NCBI RefSeq assembly: GCF_042684665.1
Contig: NZ_JBHULY010000014.1
Location: 1 to 64,000, forward strand
DNA: 64,000 bases
Direction of reading: 5' to 3'
Origin: Jejuia rubra
Lineage (GTDB): Bacteria; Bacteroidota; Bacteroidia; Flavobacteriales; Flavobacteriaceae
Positions 8,138 to 16,799 of the stretch are shown piece by piece. The notes beneath the pieces are model-generated. The model did not search any database and was not told where the DNA came from. It saw only the letters and a program-made list of their open reading frames with translations. Position 1 is the first letter of the stretch. Each line of letters opens with the position of its first letter. The position numbers were made by a program, and so were the translations under genes.

Positions 8138-8746
8138 TTATTCCAGTTTTTTAACTTCTTTGCTTTCGATTTTTAAAGCCGAATAATCCAATGTCCAGCC
8201 AATGGTTTCTACAATGGTTTCAATCAACAAAATGGTTTCCAAAGCTTCCTGTTGTGCTATTTGAATAAGCCCACTTTCAGGAATTTTATCCCGAATATGC
8301 AACTTGGCTTCATTGTGCAAATCGGTTAAATCATTCGCTTCAAACTTATTAAAATACCCGTCGCTTTTATCGTAATAATTCAAATTGGTTTCAATGGATA
8401 AAACCTCGGGTTGCGGAAAATGTTCTAAAATAATTTTGCGGTTGTCATTGTCAGCCTTCAACTGAATTTTTGATAAATCGTACCCAACATGTGCCTTTGC
8501 ATTGATCACCACTAAGGCTTTCTTTTTACTGGAAATCAGTTTTAAAAACTTTTGTTTTACGTCCTCGTAATGGTAAATCTCAGCAAAATCACCCTCTACA
8601 GTGATGAACTTGCATACCTTTTTAATTTTATTGAGAAGAATGGTGGACTGCGCATTGACCAACTGCTTTTTCTTAAAGGACTTCACAACAGTAACCACAC
8701 CAAGGGTGACCAAAATTGCTATGATAATTGCAATAAATACTTCCAT
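8138..8746 (-). CDS. DUF4230 domain membrane-anchored protein
   Basis: A 202-residue protein with one N-terminal membrane anchor (IAIIIAILVTLGVVTVV) and a DUF4230 domain, including TVEGDFAEIYHYEDV near 50-65 and the KAHVGYDLSKIQL segment. DUF4230 proteins often sit in the cell envelope and have no assigned activity. Its ATG overlaps the stop of the upstream cyclase gene by one base, so translation is probably coupled. Confidence 0.85.
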   Translation of the reverse strand: MEVFIAIIIAILVTLGVVTVVKSFKKKQLVNAQSTILLNKIKKVCKFITVEGDFAEIYHYEDVKQKFLKLISSKKKALVVINAKAHVGYDLSKIQLKADNDNRKIILEHFPQPEVLSIETNLNYYDKSDGYFNKFEANDLTDLHNEAKLHIRDKIPESGLIQIAQQEALETILLIETIVETIGWTLDYSALKIESKEVKKLE

Positions 8747-9498
8747 TAATCTATCACTTCAAATAATACAGGACGACTTGGTGAGGCATCATTTTCAAAA
8801 GGAGCCACCTGTAAATTCAAGAAATATTCCCCATCCTTAATCCGGTTATCCACATAAATAAACTCCGTTATGGTAGCATCCATCCGTAATTTTCCTGACG
8901 TATTCCAAAAAGCGTTGTGTCCCAATAATTCACATTCATCCTTTTCCCTATCAATACTCGGGGTATCTATCAAAAGGTGTTTGATGCCTTTGCTTACCAG
9001 AAACTCCACCGCCTCTTTCATTAAATACGGCCAGTTGGTATTGGAATGTTGTCGCGTCAATTTTTCCCTGGTATTGGGCATGGTGCGGACAATCAAAGCG
9101 TCCCTTTTTTTGTGCCCCAGTGCAAATTGGAGCTGTTTTTTGGAAATCACTTTGTCCTTCATATAGTTTTCCGGGGCCACAGTAATCACTTCGGCCAAAA
9201 AGAAAAACTGGTTTAAATTTTGGTTAATCGAATGTACTTTTTCTGTAATATGCCCCACGCATTCGGTATGCGTCCCATGCGAATGTGGATTGAATTTTAT
9301 ATTATTAAAATTGATACATGCCCCATCCTTTACCGTAGCTACCCACTCGCCATCTCTTACAGGCTCAACACTGGGTTTATCAATGTACCAAGCATTTACA
9401 TTGTCCTGTCTATCACTTACGGGAATGGAAATATCCAAGGGTTTGGACAAATCTATCCGCAATTTTCTGGAATTGTATTGTACGGTTGCAATCAACAT
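8746..9498 (-). CDS. Cyclase-family hydrolase (kynurenine formamidase-like)
   Basis: A 250-residue protein of the cyclase / KynB superfamily. The metal-binding signature HSHGTHTECVGH lies at 72-83, and a later DTPSIDRE segment (about 178-185) is the expected substrate-pocket region. Relatives hydrolyse amides or lactones with bound metal. The canonical Asp of HxGTHxDxP is Glu here (HGTHTE), as in a known subgroup. Gene symbol withheld because no tryptophan genes are near. Overlaps hemW upstream and the DUF4230 gene downstream by one base each. Confidence 0.82.
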   Translation of the reverse strand: MLIATVQYNSRKLRIDLSKPLDISIPVSDRQDNVNAWYIDKPSVEPVRDGEWVATVKDGACINFNNIKFNPHSHGTHTECVGHITEKVHSINQNLNQFFFLAEVITVAPENYMKDKVISKKQLQFALGHKKRDALIVRTMPNTREKLTRQHSNTNWPYLMKEAVEFLVSKGIKHLLIDTPSIDREKDECELLGHNAFWNTSGKLRMDATITEFIYVDNRIKDGEYFLNLQVAPFENDASPSRPVLFEVID

Positions 9499-10667
9499 TA
9501 GGTGATTTTAAAAAGGTGTGAGGCGATACCATCGCTCAAAAATTTACCCTTTTTTGTGGTTAATAATTTAGCTCCATCAATATACAATAAATGTTCGTTA
9601 ATATAAATTCCTGACTGTTTCAAAAGGTAATTTTTGTAATCCAAACCAAAATCCTGCTCTACTTTTTCCAAAGAAACACCCCAAATGGTGCGCAAACCGG
9701 TCATAATATATTCGTTAAATCGGTCCCGTTTAGTTAGGGTTTCAATTTCTTGGGGCAATTCCCCTTTTTGAATGGCTTTGATGTACTTTGTATTATTGGA
9801 CACGTTCCAACTGCGCTGGTCACCATTAAAGGAATGCGCCGAGGGCCCAATGCCCAAATAGGGTTTTCCCTGCCAATATGCTGAATTGTTTTTACTGAAA
9901 TAATTTGGCTTCCCGAAATTGGACAATTCATAATTGATAAAACCTTCCGTCTCCAATTTATCAACCAAAATATGATATTGTTCCTGTGCCATATCGTCGT
10001 CCACATTGTCTATAATGCCTTTTTTGATGAATGAGGCCAGTGCCGTTTTTGGTTCAACGGTCAAAGCGTATGCTGAAATGTGGGGGACTTTAAACGATAA
10101 AGCTTTCTCGATATTTTCAATCCATTCTTTATTGGACAACCCTGGAATACCATAAATCAAATCGATGGAAATATTTTCAAAATGACGAACCGCCTCCGAT
10201 AGACAGTCTTCCGCTTCTTCAGCATTGTGGGCACGGTTCATCAGTTTTAAGTCTCGCTCGAAAAAGGATTGGACACCAATGCTCAGTCTGTTTATTTGTA
10301 AAGTTGTTAAAGCGTTAAGTTGTCCTATGGATAAGTCATCGGGATTGGCTTCAAGGGTGATTTCTGGAGTTTTACAAACCTTAAAATTCATATAAACAGA
10401 ATCAATCAAAAATCGTAATTCGGCATTCGGCAATAAAGACGGTGTACCTCCCCCAAAGTAAATGGTTTCAACAGTGTCTCCTCCCAATTCATCTTTGCGC
10501 AATTCAATTTCTTTGGCCAAGGATTGTACCAATTCATCCTTCTTTTTTAAGGATGTTGAAAAATGAAAATCACAATAGTGACAGGCCTGTTTGCAGAAGG
10601 GGATGTGGATGTAGATGCCGGCCCCTCCCTTCCTCCCCAAAGGGGAGGAGTACTCACTCGAACTCAT
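9498..10667 (-). CDS. hemW: Radical SAM heme chaperone HemW
   Basis: A 389-residue protein of the HemW (formerly HemN-like) family. The radical SAM cluster motif CKQACHYC has Cys at 25, 29 and 32, followed by the YFGGGTPSLL motif. It lacks the extra N-terminal region of true coproporphyrinogen dehydrogenase, which fits heme handling. Relatives begin almost directly at GIYIHIPFCK. Here about 15 extra residues (SSSEYSSPLGRKGG) come from a palindromic repeat lying between ruvC and hemW. The ATG overlaps the ruvC stop as ATGA. Confidence 0.92.
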   Translation of the reverse strand: MSSSEYSSPLGRKGGAGIYIHIPFCKQACHYCDFHFSTSLKKKDELVQSLAKEIELRKDELGGDTVETIYFGGGTPSLLPNAELRFLIDSVYMNFKVCKTPEITLEANPDDLSIGQLNALTTLQINRLSIGVQSFFERDLKLMNRAHNAEEAEDCLSEAVRHFENISIDLIYGIPGLSNKEWIENIEKALSFKVPHISAYALTVEPKTALASFIKKGIIDNVDDDMAQEQYHILVDKLETEGFINYELSNFGKPNYFSKNNSAYWQGKPYLGIGPSAHSFNGDQRSWNVSNNTKYIKAIQKGELPQEIETLTKRDRFNEYIMTGLRTIWGVSLEKVEQDFGLDYKNYLLKQSGIYINEHLLYIDGAKLLTTKKGKFLSDGIASHLFKIT

Positions 10668-10698
10668 TTATCAGGCTGTTTTATTCCCCCTTTGGGGG
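10631..10698. repeat. Pair of short hairpin repeats spanning the ruvC-hemW junction
   Basis: TCCTCCCC-AAA-GGGGAGGA at 10631-10649 and CCCCC-TTT-GGGGG at 10686-10698 are perfect hairpins. The first belongs to the same type as CCCTCTCC-TTT-GGAGAGGG at 60408-60426. Both are translated: the first codes for the N terminus of HemW and the second for the C-terminal tail of RuvC. Confidence 0.8.
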
Positions 10699-11251
10699 TT
10701 AGGAGGCTTGTTCTTTGCGGATTCTGTTTCACAAAAGCACTCCATCCAGAATAACTCTTCCCCACCTCAACTCTACCGGAATTATAAAAATGGCAAACCG
10801 CGGCGGCCAATCCATCGGTGGCATCCAAATTCTTTGGAAGCGTTTTAAGCCCCAATAAACTTTGGAGCATTTTTGCCACCTGCTCTTTGCTTGCATTTCC
10901 ATTGCCTGTGATGGCCATCTTAATTTTTTTTGGAAGGTATTCGGTAATGGGTATCTGTCGGCTCAATCCGGCGGCCATGGCCACACCTTGTGCTCTGCCC
11001 AGCTTGAGCATACTCTGCACGTTTTTACCATAAAATGGAGCTTCAATCGCAATTTCATCGGGATGATGAGTATCGATTAGCTCGATGGTACGCTCAAAAA
11101 TCAATTTTAATTTTAGATAATGATCGTCGTATTTTTTCAAATCCAATTCGTTCAACTGCATAAACTGCATGGTTTTACCCACTACTTTTATAAGTCCAAA
11201 ACCCATAATGGTCGTTCCCGGATCAATGCCTAAAATGATTTTCTCTTTCAT
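10664..11251 (-). CDS. ruvC: Crossover junction endodeoxyribonuclease RuvC
   Basis: A 195-residue Holliday-junction resolvase. The acidic catalytic residues are visible in LGIDPGTTIMGFG (near the start), IAIEAPFYGKN and the C-terminal DATDGLAAAVCHF. It works as a dimer with RuvAB on branched DNA. I chose ATG 11251, because family members start directly before IILGIDPG and the in-frame upstream extension lies in the neighbouring gene. The last 20 or so residues (QRTSLLTPKGG onward) come from a hairpin repeat and are atypical for the family. Confidence 0.95.
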   Translation of the reverse strand: MKEKIILGIDPGTTIMGFGLIKVVGKTMQFMQLNELDLKKYDDHYLKLKLIFERTIELIDTHHPDEIAIEAPFYGKNVQSMLKLGRAQGVAMAAGLSRQIPITEYLPKKIKMAITGNGNASKEQVAKMLQSLLGLKTLPKNLDATDGLAAAVCHFYNSGRVEVGKSYSGWSAFVKQNPQRTSLLTPKGGIKQPDK

Positions 11252-11258
11252 AATTTTT

Positions 11259-11897
11259 CTAATTTCCACAATAATAACACCCGCTGAGCGAAATGGAAAC
11301 ACCAAAAGTGATGGCCAGCAAGTTACCGTTAAATGAACCAAAGCCATCAGAAACAGGGCTAAAATCCTTTGCAAAACCAAAAACATAAGAGCCGTCCAAA
11401 TACACAGTCAAGGTATCTGAAATGCCATAGTGCAATTCCACACCGCCTATCGTATTAAAAAAAGTGGTTTTGTTGGCCCCAAAATTTCCTAGTGGTTTTA
11501 CAAACGACAACCCTGGGCCTGCATGGAAAAAGGTGCCCATTCGCTGTGAAAATGAAATCAGCCTCGAGGCATCGTAAACCAATTGGACGTTGACTCGCGA
11601 ATAGTTCAACTTAAATTCCTGCGAATTGGAAGTATTGGAAATTCTGCTGAAACCATAATCCAATTTACCTCCCAGTCTGGGTTTAAACATATATTGAAAA
11701 CCTAAACTCACAGATGGAAAATTTACAGATTTGCCTTCAAAACCATCCACAAATCCTCCACCGGACGGACTGCTAACACCTAAAGCAACCTGCCCTTTTA
11801 TTGTGCTGGTATCCCCTTGCCCAATAGCCCTAAAACCGCAAAACAAAACACACAACCATAGCAATACCGCGGTAAGTTGATTTATTTTTGGGTTCAT
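11259..11897 (-). CDS. Predicted outer-membrane beta-barrel protein
   Basis: A 212-residue protein with a signal peptide (hydrophobic core near TAVLLWLCVLFCGF). It then has alternating short strands typical of an 8-10-stranded barrel: VSLGFQYMF, KLDYGFSRI, VNVQLVYDAS, VELHYGISDTLTVYLDGSYVFGF and LLAITFGVSISLSG. ATG 11897 gives a proper signal peptide; a further upstream in-frame ATG at 11948 does not. It is the first gene of the minus-strand operon, 7 bases before ruvC. No specific family recognised. Confidence 0.7.
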   Translation of the reverse strand: MNPKINQLTAVLLWLCVLFCGFRAIGQGDTSTIKGQVALGVSSPSGGGFVDGFEGKSVNFPSVSLGFQYMFKPRLGGKLDYGFSRISNTSNSQEFKLNYSRVNVQLVYDASRLISFSQRMGTFFHAGPGLSFVKPLGNFGANKTTFFNTIGGVELHYGISDTLTVYLDGSYVFGFAKDFSPVSDGFGSFNGNLLAITFGVSISLSGCYYCGN

Positions 11898-11929
11898 AAG
11901 GACTTTAAGGTTATTTTGCAAGCTGAAAC

Positions 11930-12895
11930 ATGCACAACTCGCTTCCATACAAAACTAAACAATTCTTTTTTGTGCTTATTAAATTAAGCATCGTTGCGGG
12001 TGCATTTTATTTTGTGTATCAAAAGTTGACAGAAAATCCCGATTTAAATCTTTCTGAATTTATTGCATTTACTACAGAAAATAAGGTGTTATCGAGTAAA
12101 AACGTCCTTATTTTGGTGTTGCTCTCTATTCTTAATTGGTGTTTTGAAATTTTGAAATGGAAGTATTTGACAAGCTCTGTTGTAAGACTAAATTTTAAAC
12201 AAGCCATGGAACAAAGCTTAGGGGCATTGATCGCCTCCCTTTTTACTCCCAACAGAATTGGGGAATATGGGGCAAAAGCTATTTACTTTGAAGGCTCAAA
12301 AAGGAAATCTATTTTGATGGTGAACCTATTGGGGAATATGCTACAGATGGGAATAACAGTTATTTTCGGCATCATTGGCCTTAGTTTTTTTATGAACCGG
12401 TATCATCTCGAAATTGACTTTTATAAGTTCGCCCGATTACTTGTCATTTTCCTTATTGCGATTGCCCTTGTCGGATTCGGCATTCGAAAAAGTAAATTTT
12501 CGATTAAAGGATTTTCTTTTGAAAAGGTGAAGCAGTTCGCTTTCAGCTATCCCAAATCCACGCTAAGTTTAGGGGTTTTGTTTTCATTGCTTCGGTATCT
12601 CATCTTTTCGTTTCAGTTCTATTTGTTGCTGCATATTTTTAATACTGATTTGGGGTATTTTGAAGCTATGATGGCCATTACATCCATGTATCTTTTAGCT
12701 TCATTGCTCCCCTCAATTTTTATTTTCGATGCAGTCATCAAAGGTGGCGTTGCCGTTTATTTGTTTTCATTTTTAGGCATCAACCCACTCATCATTTTAA
12801 GTACGGTGACCATAATGTGGCTATTGAATTTTGCCCTCCCGAGCGTATTCGGCAGTTACTATGTGCTGAATTTTAATGTTCCAAAAAGCGAATAA
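11930..12895 (+). CDS. LPG-synthase-TM / UPF0104-type integral membrane protein
   Basis: A 321-residue multi-spanning protein, about eight hydrophobic helices, of the family that includes the membrane domain of lysylphosphatidylglycerol synthase and AglD. The family signature region is visible as LGALIASLFTPNRIGEYGAKAIYF (about 92-115). Members move lipids or lipid-linked sugars across membranes. The directly following glycosyltransferase suggests a joint role in envelope glycolipid handling (inference). It is divergent from the outer-membrane gene at 11897. Confidence 0.82.
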   Translation: MHNSLPYKTKQFFFVLIKLSIVAGAFYFVYQKLTENPDLNLSEFIAFTTENKVLSSKNVLILVLLSILNWCFEILKWKYLTSSVVRLNFKQAMEQSLGALIASLFTPNRIGEYGAKAIYFEGSKRKSILMVNLLGNMLQMGITVIFGIIGLSFFMNRYHLEIDFYKFARLLVIFLIAIALVGFGIRKSKFSIKGFSFEKVKQFAFSYPKSTLSLGVLFSLLRYLIFSFQFYLLLHIFNTDLGYFEAMMAITSMYLLASLLPSIFIFDAVIKGGVAVYLFSFLGINPLIILSTVTIMWLLNFALPSVFGSYYVLNFNVPKSE

Positions 12896-12896
12896 T

Positions 12897-14024
12897 ATGG
12901 TCGTTTTCAGCATAATTGTCACACTTTCTTATTTGCTTTTGATAGGAAGTTTTATTGTGGGGTTTGACAAAGTCAAATCGTTTCATTTGAAAGACGTTAC
13001 CGCCAAAACGAAATTTACACTGGTGATTCCTTTTAGAAATGAAGCTGAAAATCTGCCAGAATTATTGCACTCCATAAATCTGCTCAATTACCCAAAAGAT
13101 CTATTTGAAGTGATTTTGGTGGATGATACTTCGGAAGATAATTCAAAAGAAATCATTGAAACATTTTTGGAGGAAAATGCAATTCTCAATATCCAGATTA
13201 TTGACAATGAAAGGCGCACCAAATCTCCAAAAAAGGACGCCATCGATACAGCAATAAACAAAGCAAAGCACGAATGGATAATGACCACCGATGCAGACTG
13301 TGTTTTGCCGAAATTCTGGCTGGAATGCTATGACGAATTCATTCAGCAAACCGATTCAATATGTATTGCCGGCCCTGTAATGTATCATGACGGCACAACA
13401 TTTTTGGGCAGGTTTCAACAATTGGACCTCTTCAGTTTACAAGGTGCGGGCATTGGTAGTTTTGGTTTAAAAAAACCATTTTTGTGCAACGGGGCAAATT
13501 TCGGTTATACCAAAACTACTTTTCAGGAAGTAAACGGTTTTGAAGGCAACACTAATATTTCAAGTGGCGATGATATTTTTCTATTGGAAAAATTCGCATC
13601 AAAATTCCCAGATAAAGTGCATTATTTAAAATGTGAAAAAGCCATTGTAAAAACCAATCCGCAACCCAGTTGGCATGAACTTATGCAACAGCGGTTGCGC
13701 TGGGCGTCCAAAGCCAAGGCTTACAATAATTGGATTGGAAAATTGACGGGCATCATTGTCCTTTTAATGAATATTTTGGTAGTGGCACTTCCACTTTTAG
13801 CCATTGCCGGTCTATTCAATTTTAAAATCTGGGTGTATCTTTTAGTAATTAAATTGAATATCGATTTTTTGCTACTATATAAAACGGCCACATTTTTTGG
13901 CCAGAAAAAAGCATTTCTTAGTTTTTTGACCAGTTTTTGTTTCTATCCGTTTTTTAGTGCTCATGTTGGGCTACTATCAATGTTTGGCGGGTATAGTTGG
14001 AAGGGCCGTAAATTCAAATTATAA
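12897..14024 (+). CDS. Family 2 glycosyltransferase, membrane-bound
   Basis: A 375-residue processive-type GT2 enzyme. It has an N-terminal membrane helix, the A-type glycosyltransferase domain (FTLVIPFRNEAENLPELL; LVDDTSEDNS; MTTDADC with the DxD metal site), the QQRLRW motif typical of processive enzymes, and two or three C-terminal membrane helices. ATG 12897 sits one base after the stop of the preceding gene; an in-frame upstream start would overlap it. The sugar and acceptor cannot be read from sequence. Confidence 0.88.
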   Translation: MVVFSIIVTLSYLLLIGSFIVGFDKVKSFHLKDVTAKTKFTLVIPFRNEAENLPELLHSINLLNYPKDLFEVILVDDTSEDNSKEIIETFLEENAILNIQIIDNERRTKSPKKDAIDTAINKAKHEWIMTTDADCVLPKFWLECYDEFIQQTDSICIAGPVMYHDGTTFLGRFQQLDLFSLQGAGIGSFGLKKPFLCNGANFGYTKTTFQEVNGFEGNTNISSGDDIFLLEKFASKFPDKVHYLKCEKAIVKTNPQPSWHELMQQRLRWASKAKAYNNWIGKLTGIIVLLMNILVVALPLLAIAGLFNFKIWVYLLVIKLNIDFLLLYKTATFFGQKKAFLSFLTSFCFYPFFSAHVGLLSMFGGYSWKGRKFKL

Positions 14025-14044
14025 TTTTTAGTAGATTTACCCTA

Positions 14045-14779
14045 ATGAAACTACTTGACAAAACAAGCAATCCCGCTTTTACCGATTACTTTTTTAACAA
14101 CGATAGTCCTTCTTCCGATACAATGACGGTGACGGGAATCTTCGTAAAATCTTTACTTTCCATCACCATTATTATCATTATTTCCATCGGTATTTGGAAA
14201 TTATACACTGAGGGTACGGATGTAAAATGGTACTCCATGGGCGGAATGCTGGCCGCCATCATTATCAGTATTGTGATTTCCGTGCGCCAACATTGGGCAC
14301 ATGTTTTAGTACCCTTGTATGCCATTGCAAAAGGCTTTTTCCTGGGAGCTACAACAGCTTATGCCCATGCCCGTTTTCCCAACTTGCCATATCAGGCTAT
14401 TGGAATAACTATGGTGACATTTCTCGTTATCCTTTTATTATATCAAACCCGAATTATTGTTGTTACAAAAAAGCTTCGAAGCGTAATTATAACAGTCACC
14501 GCAAGCATTTTTATTATTTATATCATTTCGTGGATTCTCGGTTTTTTCGGTATTAAAGTATTTATATGGGGCACCTCATGGCCTGCCATCATTTTCAATA
14601 TCGTGGCTGGTATTTTTGCCGCCCTTTCCTTGCTTTTAGACTTTGACTACATTGAACGCCATAAAAACTCCTCACCAAAATATAAGGAATGGCTGGCTAC
14701 TTGGGGGCTTTTGGTAACGTTGGTTTGGTTGTATATTGAAGTGTTGCGCCTGATGCGAAAACTGGCTATTCGGTTTTAA
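14045..14779 (+). CDS. Bax inhibitor-1/YccA family membrane protein
   Basis: A 244-residue protein with about seven membrane helices. The conserved YccA-like features are visible: the N-terminal NPAF segment, a glycine-rich helix with AIAKGFFLGATTAYAHARFP, and the C-terminal LLLDFDYIER motif with the acidic residues implicated in the pH-gated channel of the family. Its stop overlaps the convergent lipoprotein gene by four bases. Confidence 0.88.
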   Translation: MKLLDKTSNPAFTDYFFNNDSPSSDTMTVTGIFVKSLLSITIIIIISIGIWKLYTEGTDVKWYSMGGMLAAIIISIVISVRQHWAHVLVPLYAIAKGFFLGATTAYAHARFPNLPYQAIGITMVTFLVILLLYQTRIIVVTKKLRSVIITVTASIFIIYIISWILGFFGIKVFIWGTSWPAIIFNIVAGIFAALSLLLDFDYIERHKNSSPKYKEWLATWGLLVTLVWLYIEVLRLMRKLAIRF

Positions 14780-15252
14780 TCCACTTTTACGATCAAGGGG
14801 AGTTTGAATTCGGTCGTTACCTGTTGGCCACGCTTTATGGCTGGATAAATTTTAGGCAACGAATCCAAACTTTTTTGCAAGAGGCTTTCCAATTCGGGAA
14901 TTTGCTGTTGTGTCAGCGAATCCATTTCAGTTTTCAGCAATACGAGTTCACCTTGATCGGATAATTTGAATTCCAATTGCAACGTATCATTAACATCTTC
15001 AGTCACTACGATGATTTGATTCTGAAGAAACCCACTAATCTCAGCATACAGAGTACTTTCAAAGCACGATTTTTTTTCGGCCCTTGATTGTAGTTTATCG
15101 CATTCCGAAAAGCTTGGATAAGTATCCACCTCATCCCAATTAAATGTCTTTAGTTCCTCCTTTAAAATAGCTTCGGGAGTTGTTTTTTTTACGTTGAAAT
15201 ACTCGCAGGAGGAGAGGGCAAAAAAGAGTATTAAAATCAAAGTTGGTCTCAT
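14776..15252 (-). CDS. Lipoprotein of unknown function
   Basis: A 158-residue protein with a lipoprotein signal (ILILFFALSSC, Cys at about 16). The body holds a segment resembling the C-terminal domain of TonB-type energy transducers (LQLEFKLSDQGELVLLKTEMDSL, then LPKIYPAIKRGQQVTTEFKLPLIVKV), a pattern common in flavobacterial secreted proteins. Function unknown; the TonB-like reading is an inference. Confidence 0.65.
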   Translation of the reverse strand: MRPTLILILFFALSSCEYFNVKKTTPEAILKEELKTFNWDEVDTYPSFSECDKLQSRAEKKSCFESTLYAEISGFLQNQIIVVTEDVNDTLQLEFKLSDQGELVLLKTEMDSLTQQQIPELESLLQKSLDSLPKIYPAIKRGQQVTTEFKLPLIVKVD

Positions 15253-15361
15253 TGAACTATTCTGAAGCCGAAAAGTACAATTTTTTTGTTTCTCAAAGAA
15301 TACAAGGACTTACTTTGTAACAATAATAAGCTCAAACCGTCAAATTAGTAAAAATCAATAC

Positions 15362-15859
15362 ATGGATATTATTTTAATCATCATAGCGGGCCTATTTATG
15401 ATTCTGGGGATTTTGGGCAGTTTTCTACCTGTTTTGCCAGGTCCTATTACCAGTTGGGTAGGCCTTTTGCTCATACATTTTACGGATGCCATACCGATGA
15501 ACAAATCCTTTTTAGCGGTCACATTTATCGTGGCAGCCTTAATTTGGCTAATGGATTATATTATTCCGGCAATGGGCACGAAACGTTTTGGCGGGTCAAA
15601 ATATGGGATGATCGGCACTACGATAGGGTTAATTGTTGGACTGATTGCTCCAATTCCTGGAGGCATAATTATTGGTCCATTTTTCGGAGCATTGATTGGT
15701 GAACTTATCAACAAAAATGATTCTAAAACTGCTGTTAAAGCCGCCTTCGGTTCTTTTATCGGCTTTCTCACATCAACTTTCTTAAAATTTCTAGTTGCAA
15801 TCATTTTCCTCGGGCTATACATTGGAAAATTCATAGAATATGGAGGCAGTATTTTCTAA
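15362..15859 (+). CDS. DUF456 domain membrane protein
   Basis: A 165-residue membrane protein matching DUF456. It has four to five helices with glycine-rich segments (LGILGSFLPVLPGPITSWVGLL at the start; GLIAPIPGGIIIGPFFGALIGEL in the middle). The family has duplicated glycine-zipper helices and no assigned function. It is followed by a hairpin terminator. Confidence 0.87.
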   Translation: MDIILIIIAGLFMILGILGSFLPVLPGPITSWVGLLLIHFTDAIPMNKSFLAVTFIVAALIWLMDYIIPAMGTKRFGGSKYGMIGTTIGLIVGLIAPIPGGIIIGPFFGALIGELINKNDSKTAVKAAFGSFIGFLTSTFLKFLVAIIFLGLYIGKFIEYGGSIF

Positions 15860-15875
15860 TGCTTGGAAAGAAGTA

Positions 15876-15904
15876 GCCCTGTGGGTCTCTCACCTCCACA
15901 GGGC
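15876..15904 (+). terminator. Hairpin terminator after the DUF456 gene
   Basis: GCCCTGTGG at 15876-15884 pairs with CCACAGGGC at 15896-15904 around an 11-base loop. The following ATTTGT is a weak T run. Confidence 0.6.
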
Positions 15905-16004
15905 ATTTGTAAATTGCTATTATCAACAAAAAAATCGAGGGATTAATTAATCTGATATGTTGACAAAACAAAGATAACCATAAGATATGGCTTTGAGCTG
16001 CGGA

Positions 16005-16029
16005 AAAACCGTAACAGAATTACGGTTTA
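16005..16029 (-). terminator. Terminator of the kinase-regulator operon
   Basis: On the minus strand AAACCGTAA (16029-16021), loop TTCTG and TTACGGTTT (16015-16007) form a perfect nine-pair stem running into a T tract. It lies about 95 bases after the response-regulator stop at 16125. Confidence 0.75.
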
Positions 16030-16124
16030 GTTATAGAATGTACTGTTTGAGGTACTTTTGGGAGGAAAAAAATGTGTTTTTTTTACTTTATTTCACGTTT
16101 TAATTCTTTTCTGGATTGGAAATA

Positions 16125-16799
16125 TTAAATAAACCCTTTGTCACGGGCTTCTTTAAGTAAGGTTTCATCCTTTCCGTCCTCAACCGAAAAAATCTCCTTT
16201 AATTGCTTTTTGCGCTTTTCAACAGCACTTAAAGAAATATCCAAGTGGGACGCCAAGCTTTTGGTTTTGATTCCTTGAGACAACAAATGTAAAATCTTTC
16301 GATTTCTATCATCGATAACTATATCACTGGTAATGGATTTCCTGATAAAACTATTTACAGTACCACTATAAAATGGTGGATTATTCAAAACAGCCTGAAA
16401 AGCACTGGCCAATTCGCTGGAGGTCAAATCACTTTTTATCAAAAAACCTTCGGGATCGATATTTTTCATGATGTTGTGAATCCTGAAAGATTCGTTGAAC
16501 ATGGTAAGAATTACGATTTTGGCATCTGGCAATACCTTTCGGGCATATTCTGCCAAGTCTTCCCCAGAACTCATTTTTCCATCGGAAGAGGGGGGTAGGC
16601 TTATGTCTACGAATAACATATCATAAGGCAAACCATTGGAGACGGACTTATCCATAAATATTATGGCCTCATCGCAATTGTTAGCAATATCGATACTCAG
16701 TTCTTGATTTTCTTTCTTAGTAAACAACAATGTATTTTGATACCCCTCAATAATCATTGGGTGATCATCAATCATTAAAATTTTGATGTGTTCTGTCAT
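16125..16799 (-). CDS. LuxR/NarL-type response regulator
   Basis: A 224-residue two-component regulator. The receiver domain has Asp11-Asp12, the phosphoacceptor Asp65 (FVDISLPP) and Lys122 (LIKSD). The C-terminal helix-turn-helix (about 160-205, ILHLLSQGIKTKSLASHLDISLSAVEKRKKQL) is LuxR-like. It should be phosphorylated by the histidine kinase encoded just upstream, whose last codon meets this ATG at 16799. Target genes are unknown; the small lipoprotein gene at 18761 is one plausible candidate. Confidence 0.93.
   Translation of the reverse strand: MTEHIKILMIDDHPMIIEGYQNTLLFTKKENQELSIDIANNCDEAIIFMDKSVSNGLPYDMLFVDISLPPSSDGKMSSGEDLAEYARKVLPDAKIVILTMFNESFRIHNIMKNIDPEGFLIKSDLTSSELASAFQAVLNNPPFYSGTVNSFIRKSITSDIVIDDRNRKILHLLSQGIKTKSLASHLDISLSAVEKRKKQLKEIFSVEDGKDETLLKEARDKGFI

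Noticed and set aside
8746..9498. Naming the cyclase gene kynB
   Set aside because: No kynurenine or tryptophan genes nearby and the metal motif has Glu in place of the usual Asp.
11252..11386. N-terminal extension of RuvC of 45 residues
   Set aside because: It lies antiparallel to nothing functional and reads through the neighbouring gene's end; RuvC proteins start directly before IILGIDPG.
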